Assembly: GCF_018310345.1 (NCBI RefSeq)
Contig: NZ_JAGXBY010000002.1
Coordinates: 434,001 to 498,000, forward strand
Source: Ornithinibacillus massiliensis
Lineage (GTDB): Bacteria; Bacillota; Bacilli; Bacillales; Amphibacillaceae
DNA length: 64,000 nucleotides
Direction of reading: 5' to 3'
Part shown: positions 36,072 to 44,585 of the stretch, in pieces
Numbering within the stretch: position 1 is the stretch's first letter
Layout: the number at the start of each line of letters is the position of its first letter
The notes under the pieces: model-generated
Told to the model about the DNA's origin: nothing
Databases searched by the model: none
The model's input: only the letters and a program-made list of their open reading frames with translations
Program-made: the position numbers and the translations under genes

Positions 36072-36602
36072 TTGATTACCGAACTACGAACAGAAAGATT
36101 ACTGCTGAAAAAAATGGAAGTATCCCATTCTTCTAGTCTATTTAAAATCTGGTCTGATCCCGATGTAACAAAGTTTATGAATATTAATAGTTTCACAGAT
36201 GAAAGTCAAGCAATAGAAATGATTGAAATGCTTGACATGTTATCTCAAGAAAACAAAGCTATTCGATACTCCATTTTTCTTTTAGAGTCCAACCAAATTA
36301 TAGGTTCTTGTGGTTACAACTCCTTAGACTTTGAAAATTTAAAAGCAGTAATTGGATATGAAATTAGTAAAGAATATTGGGGTAACGGATTTGGTTCAGA
36401 AGCTATCCTTACACTAGTAAGTTATGCGTTTCATAATCTTAATTTCAATAGGATTGAAGCAAAAATTGAACCTGATAATAAAAATTCAATTAAGCTTGTT
36501 GAAAAGTTGAATTTTCAATTTGAAGGTACTCTAAGAAGATCGGAAAGATCAAAAGACACGTTTATTGATCTAAATATGTATTCAAAATTAGTAACTGATT
36601 AA
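36072..36602 (+). CDS. GNAT acetyltransferase, RimJ/RimL-like
   Basis: 176 residues from TTG 36072 (GGAGG 8 bases upstream; the longer frame to 36057 overlaps that site). N-terminal TELRTERLLLKKMEVSH, motif A YWGNGFGSEAILTLVSYAF near residue 105 and SIKLVEKLNFQFEGTLRRS near 142 match the RimJ/RimL group, which acetylates protein N-termini or small amines. Substrate unknown. Confidence 0.9.
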   Translation: MITELRTERLLLKKMEVSHSSSLFKIWSDPDVTKFMNINSFTDESQAIEMIEMLDMLSQENKAIRYSIFLLESNQIIGSCGYNSLDFENLKAVIGYEISKEYWGNGFGSEAILTLVSYAFHNLNFNRIEAKIEPDNKNSIKLVEKLNFQFEGTLRRSERSKDTFIDLNMYSKLVTD

Positions 36603-36611
36603 TTTTAGTTT

Positions 36612-36642
36612 AAAAAGCCTATATAAAAAATATAGGCTTTTT
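36612..36642. terminator. bidirectional-looking terminator after the GNAT gene
   Basis: 12-bp stem AAAAAGCCTATA with its exact partner and a short A-rich loop; T-tract TTTTT on the plus strand and A-tract on the other side. Confidence 0.85.
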
Positions 36643-36785
36643 AATAACTTAAGGCTTCCAACAATTGAAGTGTATCTTTATCAGTAATCGGCTTTTACTC
36701 ATACACTTCCCTGTCAGCACTTTTATTAAGTTCGTTGATAAAAAAATCTACTAGTACCCCTTTAACAAAAGAAATCGCTATAACA

Positions 36786-37196
36786 TTATGATTGATAAGT
36801 ATAAATAGAGGAAGATGTAATTAGGCTTTCTACACCGTTTGGATGGTATGGCATTAATGTATTTGCTGTGTTGTAATCAACCCATCTTACCTCTAGGATT
36901 TCATCCGTATACTTAATTTCACATTCTCCCCCTATTACATCTGCTTTGAATGTAATAAATAACACGTGGTGATTCTCTTCTTTAAAAAACGCTTCATTAA
37001 TTGCTACTACACTTCCTACCTTAACAGTTAACCCTGTCTCTTCCTCTACTTCACGAATAACTGCCTGTTCTAGAGTTTCACCATTTTCTACTGCTCCCCC
37101 TGGTAACGACCAACCTTGACCAGCATTATTAACCATAACTATTTGCTCTTTATCCTTGTTACAAATCAAAGCATAAACAACGTCAATCCTTTGCAT
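36786..37196 (-). CDS. NUDIX hydrolase
   Basis: 136 residues from ATG 37196 (GGGGAGG 5 bases upstream). NUDIX box GGAVENGETLEQAVIREVEE plus ETGL near residue 34 is intact; preceded by GQGWSLP and followed by ALFITFKADV-like strands. Nucleotide-pool or nucleotide-sugar hydrolase of unknown substrate. Confidence 0.9.
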   Translation of the reverse strand: MQRIDVVYALICNKDKEQIVMVNNAGQGWSLPGGAVENGETLEQAVIREVEEETGLTVKVGSVVAINEAFFKEENHHVLFITFKADVIGGECEIKYTDEILEVRWVDYNTANTLMPYHPNGVESLITSSSIYTYQS

Positions 37197-37430
37197 ATTG
37201 TCCTCCCCCACATTAACTGAACCAATAATATTGGTTTATTGTATTAGTACTTAACTTTTCTAACTATTTTTAGAAAATACTTACTCCTTCTAAACTATCG
37301 TCTTTTATATTCATTATTTAGACAAATTTTAGAAAAAATACCATTACAGTATCTCAACCAAAAAAGCTTTTGCGTCTTGCAAAAAGTCTCCTTTTTCTAT
37401 TTAAAATAACAGCGAACTGCTAATAAGCCA

Positions 37431-37922
37431 TTACACTCCTCGTAACTCACTATGTTTAGTTGATTTAATATACCTACTAAATATAAAACGAACAAAAGGA
37501 CCCATAATGATAATTTGTAGAGGTAAAGCCATAATCAAGTTACTGCTGAAAATGACAACATAATCTTTTACAACTGAACTAGAAGTAAAACCATTATGAA
37601 TATAAGTTGTAACTAAACCGTAAATAGACATAAAAAAAGCCATTCCAATTACCATACATATTGAAATTGCTAGTACTGTATAGATTTTCTTTTTGGTATT
37701 TGCAGTTATTTTTAAAGCAATTTTTTTAGCATTAGGTCCTACTATTAACATATCTAGAATTAATGCAATAACAAAACCAATTAGAAAATCGGATAATCCT
37801 TCCATAATAGTCATTTTACCAATCATACCATTTAAATAATAATTATAAACAGTCATCAGTAAAACCATCCCAAAACACATCATTACTCCAAATTGTAGAC
37901 TTTCTTTCTTAGTTGTCGGCAA
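37431..37922 (-). CDS. DUF2798-type four-helix membrane protein
   Basis: 163 residues in two similar halves, each with two membrane helices (about 10-26, 43-62, 81-103 and 122-145). The repeated short motif at the start of helix 1 and the polar GP after helix 4 are typical of DUF2798 proteins, whose function is unknown. TTG start with AGAGAGG. Confidence 0.75.
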   Translation of the reverse strand: MPTTKKESLQFGVMMCFGMVLLMTVYNYYLNGMIGKMTIMEGLSDFLIGFVIALILDMLIVGPNAKKIALKITANTKKKIYTVLAISICMVIGMAFFMSIYGLVTTYIHNGFTSSSVVKDYVVIFSSNLIMALPLQIIIMGPFVRFIFSRYIKSTKHSELRGV

Positions 37923-38163
37923 TTATATCATCCTCTCTTTTTATACCTTTGTATTATAGTGATTATATAAACACTTTCGTAAGTGAACATTTTGTGAGCG
38001 TTTATGATAATAGAAGTTGCAGATCAATTTTGTTTGAGTTGACTTAGGCTAGTTCTTTAATATAAAAGTCTCTATAACGGAACTAACCTCAATCAAACTA
38101 TAATCCACCTTAATAATAACCTAAATTCACCGGAAAAAAGCTAAAAAAATCACACCAAAAATA

Positions 38164-38192
38164 TTGACAAATATTTTTATTTATGCTATAAT
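38164..38192 (+). promoter_or_regulatory. consensus SigA promoter
   Basis: TTGACA at 38164-38169 and TATAAT at 38187-38192 with exactly 17 bases between them. Transcription should begin near 38199, leaving a leader of about 70 nt before the methyltransferase start, which contains an intrinsic terminator. Confidence 0.85.
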
Positions 38193-38217
38193 TTACAATT
38201 ATCAAATTGTTTTATAT

Positions 38218-38256
38218 AATAAGGTTCTCCTGGCCAGGGGAATCTTATTTTTTTAT
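38218..38256 (+). terminator. intrinsic terminator in the leader of the methyltransferase gene (possible attenuator)
   Basis: A 13-bp stem (38218-38230 with 38237-38249, two G-U pairs, loop TGGCCA) is followed directly by a T-rich run (TTTTTTTA to 38255). It lies between a perfect promoter and the ribosome binding site GGAGG (38258-38262). Expression of the downstream gene therefore seems to need readthrough or antitermination. The stem is also a near-palindrome that a protein could bind. No leader peptide with a ribosome binding site is visible. Confidence 0.75.
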
Positions 38257-38269
38257 AGGAGGAAATGGT

Positions 38270-39184
38270 TTGAAACAGAATGAGTCTAGTTTAACTTCCT
38301 TAGTATCAGCATTTGGTCGAGCTTATCACAGTAAAAATGACACACCAATCATTTTTGATGATTTTATAGTAATCAATTTAATTTCCGAAGATGATTTTGC
38401 AGCTATTAGCCAGAATATGATTAATGGTATAACATTTTTTAACAAGGATATCGGGGAAAGATTTAAAGAAAATCCAGATGAGATTTTAAAATGGATTACC
38501 CAAGTACAGCTCTCCCCAACACCTATAGCACGCTCAGCCTATTGTGAGAGTGTATTACTTAATGAAATTAATTTAGGCGCCCAACAGTATGTGATACTTG
38601 GGGCTGGTTTAGACACTTTCTGCTTTCGACATCCAGAATTAGAAGACAAATTAGATATATTTGAAATTGATTATCCTGCTACACAAGAATTTAAAAAGAA
38701 GAAGTTAGCAAAAGCTAATTTCTCTATACCAAACAATCTGCATTTTGTTCCTATGGATTTTACTAGTAAGTTATCTCACCGTGATTTAATTGATGTAGGG
38801 TTTGATAACAAGAAGACCTTCTTTAGCTTATTAGGTGTATCCTATTATTTAACGAAAGAGGAGATTGCGAGTTTAATAGGTGAATTATTCGCTACCGTTC
38901 CAACAGGTAGCTCTATTGTTTTTGATTATGCAGATGAAAATCTATTTAAAGTAAAAGGAAAATCTAATCGTGTTGAAAACATGGTTAAGATGGCTTCTGC
39001 AAGCGGAGAACCAATGAAATCGAGTTTCACGTATAGTGAGATGGAGAAAATGTTAGAACAATCAGGTTTACTAATTTATGAACATTTAACACCAACTAAA
39101 ATAAATGAGGTTTATTTCAAAAATAGAACAGATTATTTGTCCGCATTCGAGACAATACATTATATCCACGCTGTTAAGAAATAG
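38270..39184 (+). CDS. SAM-dependent methyltransferase, leucine carboxyl methyltransferase-like (TIGR00027 type)
   Basis: 304 residues from TTG 38270, which has GGAGG 7 bases upstream; a longer frame from 38207 would translate through the terminator hairpin and is not supported. Motif I YVILGAGLDTFCFR near residue 93 and the FEIDYPATQEFKK loop near 115 define the LCMT/Ppm-like group of class I methyltransferases, also used in polyketide modification. The substrate is not predictable. It is preceded by a promoter plus attenuator-like hairpin, suggesting inducible expression. Confidence 0.88.
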   Translation: MKQNESSLTSLVSAFGRAYHSKNDTPIIFDDFIVINLISEDDFAAISQNMINGITFFNKDIGERFKENPDEILKWITQVQLSPTPIARSAYCESVLLNEINLGAQQYVILGAGLDTFCFRHPELEDKLDIFEIDYPATQEFKKKKLAKANFSIPNNLHFVPMDFTSKLSHRDLIDVGFDNKKTFFSLLGVSYYLTKEEIASLIGELFATVPTGSSIVFDYADENLFKVKGKSNRVENMVKMASASGEPMKSSFTYSEMEKMLEQSGLLIYEHLTPTKINEVYFKNRTDYLSAFETIHYIHAVKK

Positions 39185-39200
39185 CCTGCTAATAAATTCA

Positions 39201-39235
39201 AGAGTCTCTCAATGATTACCATATTGAGAGACTCT
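39201..39235. terminator. terminator between convergent genes
   Basis: Perfect 13-bp stem (39201-39213 with 39223-39235), 9-base loop, short T-run ATTTG on the plus strand. Serves the methyltransferase and probably the convergent racemase. Confidence 0.85.
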
Positions 39236-39246
39236 ATTTGTAATCT

Positions 39247-39942
39247 TCATGTATTGTCTATAGCAATGTTTACAGCTTCAGTGGCATGAATTACCGTTGT
39301 ATCAAACAACGGAACTTCTGAATCTTCAGGTTTAACTAATAATCCAATTTCGGTACAACCTAAGATAATTCCTTCTGCACCATTTTTAACTAAATTATGA
39401 ATTACATCCTTGTAATAATCCTTTGATGATTTATTAATTTCCCCTAAACATAACTCTTCATAAATAATCCTATTCACTTGTAACCTTTCTTCATTATTTG
39501 GAACAACCACATGGATTCCTTGTGACTCAAGTCGAGACTTATAAAAATCTTGTTCCATCGTATATTTAGTCCCAAGTAATCCAATTGTTTTTATGTTAGC
39601 TTTTAAGATTTGGGTTGCCGTGGCGTCAGCAATATGTAAAACAGGTATTTCTATCTTTTCTTCTATTGAATCAATGACTTTGTGCATCGTATTCGTACAG
39701 ATTACTATAAAATCTGCACCGGCTTTTTCTAACGATAATGCAACTTCACCTAAAGCTTGACCTGCCTTTTCCCAATTACCTTCTGCTTGATATTGTTCAA
39801 TTTCGCTAAAATCAACACTATACAAAAGACATTTCGCTGAATGTAAACCACCTAATTTATTTTTCACTTCTTCGTTTATGATGCGGTAATATTCTAAGGA
39901 GGATTCCCAACTCATTCCCCCTATAAGTCCAATCGTTTTCAT
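39247..39942 (-). CDS. aspartate/glutamate racemase-family protein
   Basis: 231 residues. The two catalytic Cys motifs are VICTNTMHKV (near residue 82) and LGCTEIGLLV (near 194), as in cofactor-independent Asp/Glu racemases. N-terminal IGLIGGMSWESS is the usual opening. Likely produces D-Asp or D-Glu or racemises a related acid. AGGGAGAG site. Confidence 0.9.
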   Translation of the reverse strand: MKTIGLIGGMSWESSLEYYRIINEEVKNKLGGLHSAKCLLYSVDFSEIEQYQAEGNWEKAGQALGEVALSLEKAGADFIVICTNTMHKVIDSIEEKIEIPVLHIADATATQILKANIKTIGLLGTKYTMEQDFYKSRLESQGIHVVVPNNEERLQVNRIIYEELCLGEINKSSKDYYKDVIHNLVKNGAEGIILGCTEIGLLVKPEDSEVPLFDTTVIHATEAVNIAIDNT

Positions 39943-40164
39943 TACTATCTCTCCCTACTTAAATAACTATATTTGATGCGTATAATTACCATAAAATTAA
40001 TATGAATCAAATCCACTCTGATAGTCTGTACATACTTAGCCATTTAGTTTATGATACCATAATAAGGTTATTGTAACTGGAAAAATCAAGAGCTCTCCAC
40101 CATTTAACATCATTTATGATTTATATTGGTAAATTGTAAAGATCTACCTTAAGCCTTCTATAAA

Positions 40165-40207
40165 AAAGGATTCTACTTAACTGTTGAACAAATAAGTAGA
40201 ATCCTTT
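40165..40207 (-). terminator. strong terminator of the VOC/HhH gene pair
   Basis: 15-bp perfect stem (40165-40179 with 40193-40207), 13-base loop, followed by TTTTTTATAG on the minus strand. Twenty bases after the VOC stop. The 39943-40164 stretch holds no gene. Confidence 0.85.
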
Positions 40208-40227
40208 ATGTATATCTATTATAGGAA

Positions 40228-40584
40228 CTAACTACCTGAATCTTGAACAAAACCTAACTCATTACCATCTAAATCACTTATAGTAAATTTTTTAGTCCCA
40301 TAAGGGGTTGAAAACAGTTCTTCTATTACATTTACTTTATCTTTTACATCATTCCATAATATCTCTACATCTGTTACATTAAAATTAAAACGTCCATGTG
40401 ATGGGTAATTTTTATCTTCCATGATGGCAAAAGTTGCTCCACTATCAGCCTCAAAATGGGCATAGTTAGGTTTTTCGGGTGGCCATGTTGCTGCAACCTT
40501 TAATCCTAAATTTGTTTGATACCAATCTATTGCTAAAGCTAAATCTTTCACATTAACTCGTACATGTGATAAGTTGGTCTTCAT
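40228..40584 (-). CDS. VOC-superfamily (glyoxalase-like) protein
   Basis: 118 residues: HVRVNVKDLALAIDWYQTNLG near the start, YAHFEADSGATFAI in the middle and KFTISDLDGNELGFVQDS at the end give a single VOC module. GGAAGGGG site. It begins 18 bases after the HhH gene stop and is probably co-transcribed with it. Function unknown. Confidence 0.88.
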   Translation of the reverse strand: MKTNLSHVRVNVKDLALAIDWYQTNLGLKVAATWPPEKPNYAHFEADSGATFAIMEDKNYPSHGRFNFNVTDVEILWNDVKDKVNVIEELFSTPYGTKKFTISDLDGNELGFVQDSGS

Positions 40585-40602
40585 CTTTCCTACCCCTTCC
40601 TT

Positions 40603-41016
40603 TTAATCATACCAGGCAGATTGAGGTCTATTTGCTGGGTAACCGTTTTTTTCTCGATACTTTTTTCTTTCATGTGTAAAATCAAACCATTGCTTTTTAC
40701 TAGTTGGGTGATTCGCATAGTATACGACACATCGAATTTGGTCCTCCACACATCCATCTGTCCATACGCCTAACTGTTGTTCTAATTCATCAAATAATTG
40801 TGCACCTTGTTTGTCTTTTATTTCGTTTAATGAATAGATGTTTAATTGATAAACCAATTTTTCAGCTAATTTATAACCAATAGATGGTACAGTTTGAAAT
40901 TCAGCTAATCCTTTAATAATTCTCGCCCTATCAATTGAAGCATTTAATAGACTAGCTATTCTTTCCGTGTGAAGTGTACGTATTTCAGTTAATTTCACTT
41001 TAGCTTTCCTAAGCAT
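40603..41016 (-). CDS. Cdd1-like 'pathogenicity locus' protein with helix-hairpin-helix
   Basis: 137 residues. A helix-hairpin-helix-like segment (FQTVPSIGYKLAEKLVYQLN, near residue 40) is followed by the Cdd1-family signature: CVEDQIRCVVYYANHP near residue 95, WFDFTHERKKYREK near 114 and a C-terminal Arg-Pro-rich end. Cdd1 proteins are named for the Clostridioides difficile pathogenicity-locus border but have no established biochemical function; DNA or RNA binding is plausible. Confidence 0.85.
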   Translation of the reverse strand: MLRKAKVKLTEIRTLHTERIASLLNASIDRARIIKGLAEFQTVPSIGYKLAEKLVYQLNIYSLNEIKDKQGAQLFDELEQQLGVWTDGCVEDQIRCVVYYANHPTSKKQWFDFTHERKKYREKNGYPANRPQSAWYD

Positions 41017-41121
41017 TACTCTTTCTTCTAGTGTTAGTGGTAATTTAGGATTAGAACTCGAATGGTCTCCTCCTTATTCATTATTCGTTATACATCAAGA
41101 ATCTTTATCAAATCTTTCAGT

Positions 41122-42090
41122 CTAGTTAGAAGCAATCACTACTTCTGAATGAAAAGATAATCCATTCAATTCTTCTAGTATTTTTTGTGCAGCTATACTA
41201 TATTGTGTTATTGGTTTTCCTTCATACATTGGCACCTTACTGTATACTTTTCTAATGCTAATTGGATACCCACTTCCCGTATTGGAATCATTAATTGTAA
41301 TTCGATCTGGTTCAAAGAGTAGCGTATTGATTAAGTCCTTGGCTTTACTAGAAGTAGATGCTTTTAACATCGACACAACTTCTGTATCTGTTAAACGCGC
41401 AAATCCACTCTTATTCATGGGCTCTGAAGACCAGTGAACCTTAATAGACTCAGCCAAGATTCTATCTACAGCGACCATGTATGGCGATAGAAACAGTTTA
41501 TGATCTGACAAGATAAGTTCTAATAGGTAGTGTCCTGTTTCTAAATCCGTATCGATTCCTTTAGAGGTACATGTCATTCTGTCTAATAAATCTTTAGGAA
41601 GCATTTCCACCATACCAGCCATATACGTATCTCTTAAAAAACTATCCAAATGATCAATTCCAAGTATATTGTCCTTTCCTGTGATAGGTGATGGTTCATT
41701 TAAAATTTTAATGATTACATTCGGATCAATATTATGGGCCTTTAACATAGAAGATATTTCCTCTTCTTCTATATATTGTTCTGTTAATTGATGGTGATCA
41801 AATCCAAGCGTTTTTTCTACCGCGTGGGAGAAAGGCAGATGTCCGATATCATGTAACAAGGCTGCAACTCGTAATTCTATGTCATTTGGAAAATAGAAAG
41901 AAGTTAATTTCCAAACACCTATAGAATGTTCAAATCTACTATGTACAACAGGTGAAACGAGTGCTCCGGCACCGAAATGTGCTAATTGCTTCAGCCTTCG
42001 AAGCGGTTTGCTTTTAATTAATTGTATTTCGAGATCAGTTGGTTTGATTGGTGGATAAAGTGCTTCTAAGATTAGTTTCGTTTCGCTCAT
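41122..42090 (-). CDS. HD-domain phosphohydrolase (YdhJ/dNTPase-like)
   Basis: 322 residues. SRFEHSIGVWKL near residue 52 supplies the first metal His and LLHDIGHLPFSHAVEKTLG near 78 the HD motif, followed by a conserved LDHLDSF-type Asp. This arrangement is that of SAMHD1/dGTPase-related enzymes. It lies beside thyX on the same strand, which fits nucleotide metabolism. The exact substrate is unknown. Confidence 0.88.
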   Translation of the reverse strand: MSETKLILEALYPPIKPTDLEIQLIKSKPLRRLKQLAHFGAGALVSPVVHSRFEHSIGVWKLTSFYFPNDIELRVAALLHDIGHLPFSHAVEKTLGFDHHQLTEQYIEEEEISSMLKAHNIDPNVIIKILNEPSPITGKDNILGIDHLDSFLRDTYMAGMVEMLPKDLLDRMTCTSKGIDTDLETGHYLLELILSDHKLFLSPYMVAVDRILAESIKVHWSSEPMNKSGFARLTDTEVVSMLKASTSSKAKDLINTLLFEPDRITINDSNTGSGYPISIRKVYSKVPMYEGKPITQYSIAAQKILEELNGLSFHSEVVIASN

Positions 42091-42219
42091 AAATTATTTA
42101 ATTCCTTCCATTTTGACTTTTCTTAGTTCGATAGTGGAACCATTAGGTAGAGATACAAATAAGCGATAATATTCCTCATATTAATTGACTAATAATACTC
42201 TAATTTTATGGGTGATTTA

Positions 42220-42915
42220 TCAATCTGAATATTTCAGAAGTACATCAAGTGATATAGGGAATTTTTGATAAGTTAATTCTTTAACAGCATTAGCAAGTAT
42301 TCGAATTTCATATTGTGCATCCTCTGGTAGTCTTAATTCCAAGAAATGTGCTACACCCTGTAATGAGCCTGTCCAATAGTATCTCACAAACATTGAATAG
42401 GCGGCAAGGTATAGTCGAGCTTGTTCCGGTGCAATCCCAGTTTCCATTGCTTCTTCATACAGACGCTCTCCTTGCGCAACATGTTCTTCTAATTTCTTCG
42501 TAAAAGTACTACCTACGGATGGATGTAATGCTTCACCTGATCCTTGTTTTGAGTTTGCAGGCTTTGTTCTCCATTCATTGTCATGTGGAATATAAAATGT
42601 TGGTTCTTCTGTAATATATCGACGTGATGATTCATTCCAAGCAACAAAAGGATCTTGGAAGCCTGAGCCGATGATGTGCTTCCAATGTTGCCTCGCAACA
42701 TAGAGTGGAACATATATCTCAAACTGTAGTGAAGTGTGCCTAAATGGACTGGTATGTCCCTCCCGTGCCAGAAAATCTATCAGTCTTTCATCTTTTTCAT
42801 CTAGCATTTCTTTTTTCTTGTTGTACGACACTCGAGCTGAATTAACAACAGATAGGTCTGAACCCATATGATCCTGTAAGATGACATAGCCACCATTTAA
42901 TATGTCTATTTTCGT
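42220..42915 (-). CDS. thyX: flavin-dependent thymidylate synthase ThyX
   Basis: 231 residues from ATG 42915 (GAGGCGGG upstream; the frame is open to 42957). Makes dTMP from dUMP with FAD and methylene-tetrahydrofolate. The RHR-type signature is present as RQHWKH...NESSRRY near residue 77, with SPFRHTSLQFEI before it. Between the His and the NESSRRY segment there is an insertion (IIGSGFQDPFVAW) relative to the compact RHRxxxxxxxS motif. ThyX in a Bacillus relative may complement or replace ThyA; no thyA is in the window. Confidence 0.92.
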   Translation of the reverse strand, partial: TKIDILNGGYVILQDHMGSDLSVVNSARVSYNKKKEMLDEKDERLIDFLAREGHTSPFRHTSLQFEIYVPLYVARQHWKHIIGSGFQDPFVAWNESSRRYITEEPTFYIPHDNEWRTKPANSKQGSGEALHPSVGSTFTKKLEEHVAQGERLYEEAMETGIAPEQARLYLAAYSMFVRYYWTGSLQGVAHFLELRLPEDAQYEIRILANAVKELTYQKFPISLDVLLKYSD

Positions 42916-43050
42916 CATAGCATCCCGCCTCTCATTTTCCTGTCTAAATTTTACCAAAATTATATCCTATTTAAAACTAATCACATTTTAAATTTGGAAA
43001 GCTATCCCTTTAACATCTGTATTTTAGATTAAAATTACCTAAAAAAATAA

Positions 43051-43073
43051 CCCCGATTGAAATTTCAATGGGG
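43051..43073 (-). terminator. terminator of the czcD-like gene
   Basis: CCCCATTGAAA with its near-exact partner, short loop, followed on the minus strand by TTATTTTTTTAGG. Sixteen to thirty-eight bases after the stop. Confidence 0.85.
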
Positions 43074-43088
43074 CCTGTTTCCTATTAC

Positions 43089-44021
43089 CTAATATTCATG
43101 CGTAAAGGGTAATTGATTCTGTTGACATAATGGCGAATCTACATGTGGATGTTCCTCGTTCTCCATCTGTACCGTGACGTGGTTTATTCCTTTATGCTCT
43201 AATTCATGTTCAACCTCTCTTAAAATCTCTTGGCTTTGGAGAACAGATAGATTTTCATCTACAACCGCATGACATGAAAGAGCATGCTGCCCACTCGTAA
43301 TACTCCATACATGTAAATCATGAATCTTTTGAATACCTTTTACACTCTCGATCGTTTTTATAACGGTCTCGGTATCGCAGCTTTTTGGAGCCCCTTCCAT
43401 TAAAACGTGTACAGCATCTTTGGTCACTCTAAAGCCACTAATTAGCACAAGGATCGCAACTAGTACACTAGCTAGTGGGTCCGCCCATCCCCATCCAAAG
43501 AACATCATACATAATGCGGCTGTTACGGCTCCTACAGATCCAAGTAAATCACCTAAAACATGTAGAAAAGCTGCACGCATATTTAAATTTTCTTTCGTAT
43601 CACTGCGCATTAATATCCAGGCAACCATTATATTAACGAGGAGACCAATAAAAGCGATAATGAACATACCGGTAGATGCAACCTCAGGTGGTTCTGAGAA
43701 TCGATGATATGCTTCATAAAATATATAGAGAGATATTACTATGAGGGTAACCCCATTAAATACTGCTGCTAATATTTCAAACCTTTTATAACCGTATGTT
43801 TTTTTATAATTTGCTGCTTTCTCCCCTAATCTAAAGGCTAGTAGTCCTACACCAAGAGAAATGGCATCACTCAACATATGCCCAGCATCAGAAAGGAGTG
43901 CAAGACTATTAGTGAAGATTCCCCCAACTGCTTCTACCACCATATATGTCGTAATTATAATAAAGCTTAACATTAACATTTTTTTATTTGTAGTGTGTGT
44001 ATGGTTATGATCGTGTCCCAT
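43089..44021 (-). CDS. czcD: CDF-family cation efflux protein, CzcD-like
   Basis: 310 residues from ATG 44021 (AGGTGGG upstream). A His-rich N-terminus (GHDHNHTHT) precedes six membrane helices. The zinc site SLALLSDAGHMLSDA near residue 37 and HVLGDLLGSVGAV near 152 are the two HxxxD/DxxxD elements. A cytoplasmic C-terminal ferredoxin-like domain follows (HDLHVWSITSGQHALSCHVV-like, near 235). Exports Zn2+, Co2+ or Cd2+ in exchange for H+/K+. The gene follows the CzrA-type repressor, and an ATATGA palindrome lies between them. Confidence 0.93.
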   Translation of the reverse strand: MGHDHNHTHTTNKKMLMLSFIIITTYMVVEAVGGIFTNSLALLSDAGHMLSDAISLGVGLLAFRLGEKAANYKKTYGYKRFEILAAVFNGVTLIVISLYIFYEAYHRFSEPPEVASTGMFIIAFIGLLVNIMVAWILMRSDTKENLNMRAAFLHVLGDLLGSVGAVTAALCMMFFGWGWADPLASVLVAILVLISGFRVTKDAVHVLMEGAPKSCDTETVIKTIESVKGIQKIHDLHVWSITSGQHALSCHAVVDENLSVLQSQEILREVEHELEHKGINHVTVQMENEEHPHVDSPLCQQNQLPFTHEY

Positions 44022-44045
44022 TATATCCCACCTTCTAATATTAAA

Positions 44046-44065
44046 ATATGAGCATTTATTCATAT
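44046..44065. promoter_or_regulatory. ATATGA-N8-TCATAT palindrome before czcD (candidate CzrA operator)
   Basis: ATATGA (44046-44051) and TCATAT (44060-44065) form a 6-8-6 inverted repeat of the ArsR/SmtB type, 25-45 bases upstream of the czcD start and inside the czrA-czcD gap. Confidence 0.55.
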
Positions 44066-44084
44066 AATGATAAAAAGGAACAAA

Positions 44085-44411
44085 TTAGTTATGACAAGCA
44101 TGATCAATCATTTGTTTCAGCATATTCATTACATGTTCATCATCTTGAGAATAATACAACGTTGTACCCTCCCGGCGATATTTTACTAAACGTAAATTTT
44201 TCAAGAAGCGTAATTGATGCGAAACTGTTGACTGCCTTAACTGTAAGGTTTCCGCTATTCCATTTACTGAGTATTCGTGATGAATTAAAAGATTTAGTAT
44301 CCGGATTCTCGTTGGATCACCCAATGCCTTAAACGTTTGTGAAACAACGAATAACGTCTCTTCATCCAAATCCTTATTATTAAACGCTGTCTGATTTTGA
44401 TTATTATCCAT
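44085..44411 (-). CDS. czrA: ArsR/SmtB-family zinc-sensing repressor, CzrA-like
   Basis: 108 residues. Winged-helix HTH with [16 protein letters not shown] near residue 28, [20 protein letters not shown] near 47, and the alpha5 metal site DDEHV...MIDHACHN (Asp, His, His, His) in the last 20 residues, as in CzrA. It would release DNA when it binds Zn2+ or Co2+. The gene sits between divergent targets: czcD downstream and a ZIP transporter on the other strand. Confidence 0.92.
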   Translation of the reverse strand: MDNNQNQTAFNNKDLDEETLFVVSQTFKALGDPTRIRILNLLIHHEYSVNGIAETLQLRQSTVSHQLRFLKNLRLVKYRREGTTLYYSQDDEHVMNMLKQMIDHACHN

Positions 44412-44475
44412 AAGATCTTCTCCTTTACACTTATTCCTAGGGTTAAGATAAATTCATTAATGTGTATATATTAGT

Positions 44476-44487
44476 ATATGTTCATAT
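44476..44487. promoter_or_regulatory. candidate CzrA operator in the czrA/ZIP divergent region
   Basis: ATATG-TT-CATAT, 65-76 bases upstream of czrA and about 100 bases upstream of the ZIP gene. Half-sites match those of the 44046 palindrome. Likely controls czrA itself and perhaps the ZIP gene. Confidence 0.5.
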
Positions 44488-44585
44488 TATAAAACAAGAA
44501 ATGGATCATGGTCAATAATTTATAAATACCGTATAAATAGTGGGACAAGGCAATATAAATTAACAAAGGAAGGAAAAGGAGTCGT

